Shown here: positions 61,397 through 64,000 of the stretch, piece by piece
How positions within the stretch are numbered: the first letter of the stretch is position 1
How the letters are laid out: each line of letters opens with the position of its first letter
Assembly (NCBI GenBank): GCA_036339375.1
Contig: JAYZBC010000082.1
Location: 26,551-90,550, forward strand
Direction of reading: 5' to 3'
DNA: 64,000 bases
DNA from: JAYZBC01 sp036339375
GTDB lineage: Bacteria; Pseudomonadota; Alphaproteobacteria; MPNO01; UBA2964
The notes under the pieces: generated by a model
Databases searched by the model: none
The model's input: the letters and a program-made list of their open reading frames with translations, nothing else
What the model was told of the DNA's origin: nothing
Position numbers and translations under genes: made by a program

Positions 61397-61534
61397 AAAA
61401 ACAATTAGGTACAGTTCCGTTAGCCTACGTCAAGTATAACAATCTCAGATTTACTTGACTTTCCATTGTCTATGGGTAAATTGCCCAAATCTCTTAGGCT
61501 TTTTGGCTGTCACGCCCAAGGGTGTCCACTAGTC

Positions 61535-61559
61535 CGCGAGTGTTCGCGCACCGGTGCGG
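61535..61559. other. GC-rich structured element in the ffh leader
   Basis: CGCGA-GTGT-TCGCG (61535-61548) is followed at once by the 12-base palindrome CGCACCGGTGCG (61547-61558). The arms CCGC (61534-61537) and GCGG (61556-61559) could also pair, giving alternative folds. This GC-rich island stands out from AT-rich surroundings, about 100 bases before the ffh ATG. Possible leader structure or protein-binding site. I could not find the conserved 4.5S RNA core here. Confidence 0.3.
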
Positions 61560-61660
61560 TGTTTCTTTGTCTGATTTCTATTTTAAAGTATGTGTCTACC
61601 AAAGTTTATCGGGATAATTGCCAATTAAGAAAAGGTGAGCTAGTCAAAAGAAGAGGAAGT

Positions 61661-63010
61661 ATGTTTGATACGTTAAGTACTAAGCTTTCGGAAGTTTTCG
61701 AAACCTTAAAAAAACGCGGAACACTTTCTGAGGCAAATGTAGAGGTAGCACTGCGTGAAATTCGCGTAGCTCTCCTCGAGGCAGATGTTGCTCTCCCAGT
61801 TGTTAAAGATTTTATTAATGTTGTTCGTAAGCGGGCCGTTGGTGAGGAGGTTATTCGTAGTGTTACACCCGGCCAAATGGTTGTTAAAATTGTTAATGAC
61901 CACTTGACCGAAATGCTTGGCAGTGAATCTGCCGAAATAAACTTGGCTTCTGTACCCCCTGTCGCGATCATGATGGTTGGTTTGCAGGGGTCGGGTAAAA
62001 CGACAACCACTGCGAAGGTTGCTGACTACCTTAGAAAACGTTTTCGGAAGAAAACCATTGTGGCATCGTTAGATGTTCGCCGACCAGCAGCGCAGAAGCA
62101 GTTAGAAGTGCTTGGCAAACTATCCGAGATTGATACGCTTCAGATTGTCCCCTTTGAAACTCCTGAACAAATTGCAAAACGGGCTATAGATGCTGGCCGA
62201 AAAGGAGGATATGACGCGGTAATTCTTGATACTGCTGGTAGGCAACATATTGACCAAACATTAATGGAAGAGGCTAAACTAATTCATAGGACCGTAAAGC
62301 CAGTGGAAACGCTATTTGTTGCGGATTCAATGACGGGTCAAGATGCGGTGACTGCGGCTAAAGCCTTTCATCAGGAACTGACCCTCACTGGGATTGTACT
62401 TACACGAATAGATGGTGATGCACGAGGCGGTGCGGCATTGTCAGTTCGTTCTGTAACCGGTTGCCCAATTAAATTCATTGGCACGGGCGAGAAGATTGAC
62501 GCACTAGAAGTATTCCATCCGGAGAGAATAGCTTCGCGTATTCTTGGAATGGGTGATGTTGTTACGCTGGTAGAAAAGGCAGCAGAGACAGCGGAGGAAG
62601 AGGACGCAACAAAATTAGAGGCAAAAATTCAAAAAGGACAATTTGATTTTGAAGATTTTGCTAAACAAATCAAACAAGTCAGAAAAATGGGCGGCATGGG
62701 AGGCATAATGGGAATGTTGCCGGGTGCTCAAAAGATTAAAAGTCAGATGGCTGGTTCCAGTATTGACGATAAAGGGCTTGCACGTCAGGAAGCTATAATA
62801 TTTTCAATGACCAAAACTGAACGTGAAAACCCAAAAATTTTTAATGGATCGCGTCGCAGACGTGTGGCTGAAGGCGCTGGAACTACAGTTCAAGAAGTTA
62901 ATCGTCTTCTAAAACAATTCCAGCAGATGACCAAAATGATGAAACGTATGAACAAGTTAGGTAAAAAAGGCATGATGCGCCAAAATCTACCTGGAATGAT
63001 TGGCAGATAG
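61661..63010 (+). CDS. ffh: Signal recognition particle protein Ffh
   Basis: 449 residues from the ATG at 61661, with GAGGA upstream; an in-frame extension to 61466 is not homologous. The N domain is 1-90. The G domain has GLQGSGKTTTT (108-118), DVRRPAAQKQL, DTAGRQHIDQTLMEE and TRIDGDARGG. The M domain (about 300-449) is rich in methionine (MGGMGGIMGMLPG, QQMTKMMKRMNKLGKKGMM) and binds 4.5S RNA and signal sequences. It is followed by rpsP and rimM, the expected order. Confidence 0.95.
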   Translation: MFDTLSTKLSEVFETLKKRGTLSEANVEVALREIRVALLEADVALPVVKDFINVVRKRAVGEEVIRSVTPGQMVVKIVNDHLTEMLGSESAEINLASVPPVAIMMVGLQGSGKTTTTAKVADYLRKRFRKKTIVASLDVRRPAAQKQLEVLGKLSEIDTLQIVPFETPEQIAKRAIDAGRKGGYDAVILDTAGRQHIDQTLMEEAKLIHRTVKPVETLFVADSMTGQDAVTAAKAFHQELTLTGIVLTRIDGDARGGAALSVRSVTGCPIKFIGTGEKIDALEVFHPERIASRILGMGDVVTLVEKAAETAEEEDATKLEAKIQKGQFDFEDFAKQIKQVRKMGGMGGIMGMLPGAQKIKSQMAGSSIDDKGLARQEAIIFSMTKTERENPKIFNGSRRRRVAEGAGTTVQEVNRLLKQFQQMTKMMKRMNKLGKKGMMRQNLPGMIGR

Positions 63011-63028
63011 AAAAGGGCCACCTTTTTT
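63011..63028. terminator. Weak hairpin with T-run after ffh (attenuator candidate)
   Basis: AAAAGG (63011-63016), loop GCCA, CCTTTT (63021-63026), then TT. The stem is 6 bp with two G-C pairs, immediately after the ffh stop. It is too weak for a firm rho-independent terminator; partial read-through into rpsP would fit, as the genes are normally co-transcribed. Confidence 0.25.
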
Positions 63029-63073
63029 GATTCAACCAAAATTATAAAAAAACAAATAAGGAAAAACCAACCT

Positions 63074-63694
63074 ATGGCACTAAAAATTAGGCTTTCTAGA
63101 GGTGGGGCGAAGAAGCGGCCCTTTTACCGTATTGTTGTTGCAGATTCTCGTAGTCCCCGTGATGGACGGTTTATCGAACGCCTCGGTGTTTACGATCCTA
63201 TGCTTAGAAAAGATGATCCTGAACGTATCAGGCTTAATGAGGAGCGTGTGAAACACTGGCTTTCTCATGGTGCTACTCCCAGCGTTCGTGTTGCACGATT
63301 TTTGGGTGCTGCTGAAATTATTCCCATGCCTACTTACCCTGAACAAACAAAAAAGAGTAAACCAAGGGCAAAAACTTTAGCGCGTCTCCAAGCAGAAGAG
63401 GAAGCAAAAAAAGCTGCGGAGGAAGCGGCTACGGAAGAGGTGAGTGAGGCAGAGGCACCTGCGGAAGAAGCGGCTACGGAAGAGGTGAGTGAGGCAGAAG
63501 CACCTGCGGAAGAAGCGGCTCCGGAAGAGGTGAGTGAGGCAGAAGCACCTGCGGAAGAAGCGGCTACGGAAGAGGTGAGTGAGGCCGAGGCACCTGCGGA
63601 GGAAGCAGCTCCGGAAGAGGTGAGTGAGGCAGAAGCACCTGCGGAGGAAGCAGCTACGGAAGAGGTGAGTGAGGCAGAGGTATCTAAGAAATAG
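63074..63694 (+). CDS. rpsP: Ribosomal protein S16 with long acidic repeat tail
   Basis: 206 residues. Residues 1-85 are ordinary S16: MALKIRLSRGGAKKRPFYR, VADSRSPRDGRFIE and HWLSHGATPS. A linker of about 30 residues rich in lysine follows, then six copies of a 15-residue acidic unit AEEAATEEVSEAEAP (about 115-204), far beyond the usual 80-100 (rarely up to 170) residues. The last copy ends in VSKK. Extra tails occur on alphaproteobacterial S16, but exact DNA-level repeats are striking. It is 63 bases after ffh and 21 bases before rimM. Confidence 0.95.
   Translation: MALKIRLSRGGAKKRPFYRIVVADSRSPRDGRFIERLGVYDPMLRKDDPERIRLNEERVKHWLSHGATPSVRVARFLGAAEIIPMPTYPEQTKKSKPRAKTLARLQAEEEAKKAAEEAATEEVSEAEAPAEEAATEEVSEAEAPAEEAAPEEVSEAEAPAEEAATEEVSEAEAPAEEAAPEEVSEAEAPAEEAATEEVSEAEVSKK
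63416..63685 (+). repeat. Six 45-base tandem repeats in rpsP
   Basis: Units at 63416, 63461, 63506, 63551, 63596 and 63641, each 45 bases and in frame. Each encodes AEEAA(T/P)EEVSEAEAP; the variable residue reads T, T, P, T, P, T along the array, and the last unit diverges at its end. Units differ by a few silent bases (gcagag/gcagaa/gccgag). The near-identity means expansion or contraction by slippage or recombination is easy, always keeping frame. Confidence 0.95.
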
Positions 63695-63715
63695 TTAATA
63701 GAAAATTTGACGTAA

Positions 63716-64000
63716 ATGGTTAAGTTTATTTCAACAGAACGTATATGTGTTGGGTGTATTATTGGCCCACACGGTGTGCAGGGCATGGTCCGCGTCAACA
63801 GTTATACGGCCAAGCCTCTGGATATTGGATCATATGGGCCTGTAACTGATAGGACGGGCAATCGAAATTTTGAATTAAAAGCAAAACGGATGGTTAAAAA
63901 ACAAGTTCTTGCTTGTATTAAAGGTGTGAATAATCGCGAGGCTGCTAAGGCTTTGCAAGGTTTACCGATTTTTATACCTCGAAAAGCTTTGCCAGAAACT
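63716..64000 (+). CDS. rimM: Ribosome maturation factor RimM, N-terminal 95 residues (runs off the right edge)
   Basis: From the ATG at 63716 there are 95 open codons to the window end. ICVGCIIGPHGVQGMVRV is the RimM start signature, and NNREAAKALQGLPIFIPRKALPE matches the end of its N-terminal domain. RimM binds S19 and helps 16S rRNA processing in the small subunit head. It follows rpsP by 21 bases, as in the common order rpsP-rimM-trmD-rplS. Confidence 0.9.
   Translation, partial: MVKFISTERICVGCIIGPHGVQGMVRVNSYTAKPLDIGSYGPVTDRTGNRNFELKAKRMVKKQVLACIKGVNNREAAKALQGLPIFIPRKALPET

Noticed and set aside
61466..61660. N-terminal extension of Ffh by 65 residues, or a 4.5S RNA gene
   Set aside because: The extension has no SRP homology and a good ribosome binding site precedes 61661. 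The conserved 4.5S RNA core with GGAAG-type tetraloop region was not found.
63334..63798. 154-residue serine/alanine-rich frame on the minus strand opposite rpsP
   Set aside because: It is the antisense reading of the S16 repeat array; its repetitive composition follows from the plus-strand repeats.

Overview
The window looks like a chromosomal segment of a free-living, probably marine, alphaproteobacterium. It has an AT-leaning base composition, a DctPQM TRAP transporter, many CoA-, molybdenum- and flavin-dependent enzymes, and the housekeeping blocks dapF-mtaB-ftsY and ffh-rpsP-rimM. The phylum call is inference from gene content and order. I see no rRNA, tRNA, CRISPR array, insertion sequence or phage gene. 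Coding density is high, many genes overlap by 1-4 bases, and only one classical regulator (MarR family) is visible.

Layout. 1-14282 is a redox-rich catabolic region. It holds the start of a UbiD-family decarboxylase, a PqqC/heme-oxygenase-fold putative diiron enzyme coupled to an orphan molybdenum hydroxylase subunit, cofD (coenzyme F420 synthesis), two tandem opine-dehydrogenase-like genes, two luciferase-like (LLM) oxidoreductases of the F420-using type, a creatinase-like M24 protein, and a complete three-subunit molybdenum hydroxylase whose FAD subunit carries the extra cysteine insert typical of 4-hydroxybenzoyl-CoA reductase. 14624-27066 carries a tandem rhodanese, a VOC protein, a radical SAM enzyme, an AbgB-like amidohydrolase, a ThDP enzyme with an acyl-CoA ligase, a two-gene indolepyruvate:ferredoxin oxidoreductase and a third LLM enzyme. 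27193-29357 has two nucleotide-sugar epimerases in convergent orientation.

29775-38124 is the most distinctive block. A TRAP transporter is followed by two tandem, overlapping reductive-dehalogenase-like genes (cobamide plus two 4Fe-4S clusters, no Tat signal), a gentisate-dioxygenase-like cupin, a small cupin, a MarR regulator and a DOPA-dioxygenase-like protein. Together they suggest uptake, reductive dehalogenation and oxidative ring cleavage of a halogenated aromatic acid in the cytoplasm. 38339-46657 is a co-directional CoA-thioester block: ligase-like protein without a recognisable P-loop, lipoate-ligase-like protein, enoyl-CoA hydratase, SCPx-type thiolase, an HMG-CoA-synthase-like protein lacking the catalytic residues, a DUF35 Zn-ribbon/OB protein, nitronate monooxygenase and 3-hydroxyacyl-CoA dehydrogenase. 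It resembles the archaeal thiolase/DUF35/HMGCS complex with an inactivated third member.

46903-64000 is mostly core metabolism and translation: tkt-gapA-pgk (pgk appears to lack a standard start codon), a ferritin-like unknown, a soluble flavoprotein/2Fe-2S pair, another orphan molybdenum hydroxylase subunit, a Nudix hydrolase, ftsY-mtaB-dapF, a degenerate phosphoesterase, ffh, rpsP with a six-copy 15-residue acidic repeat tail, and the start of rimM. Functional assignments rest on motifs recognised by eye. Substrates of most catabolic enzymes cannot be read from the sequence.
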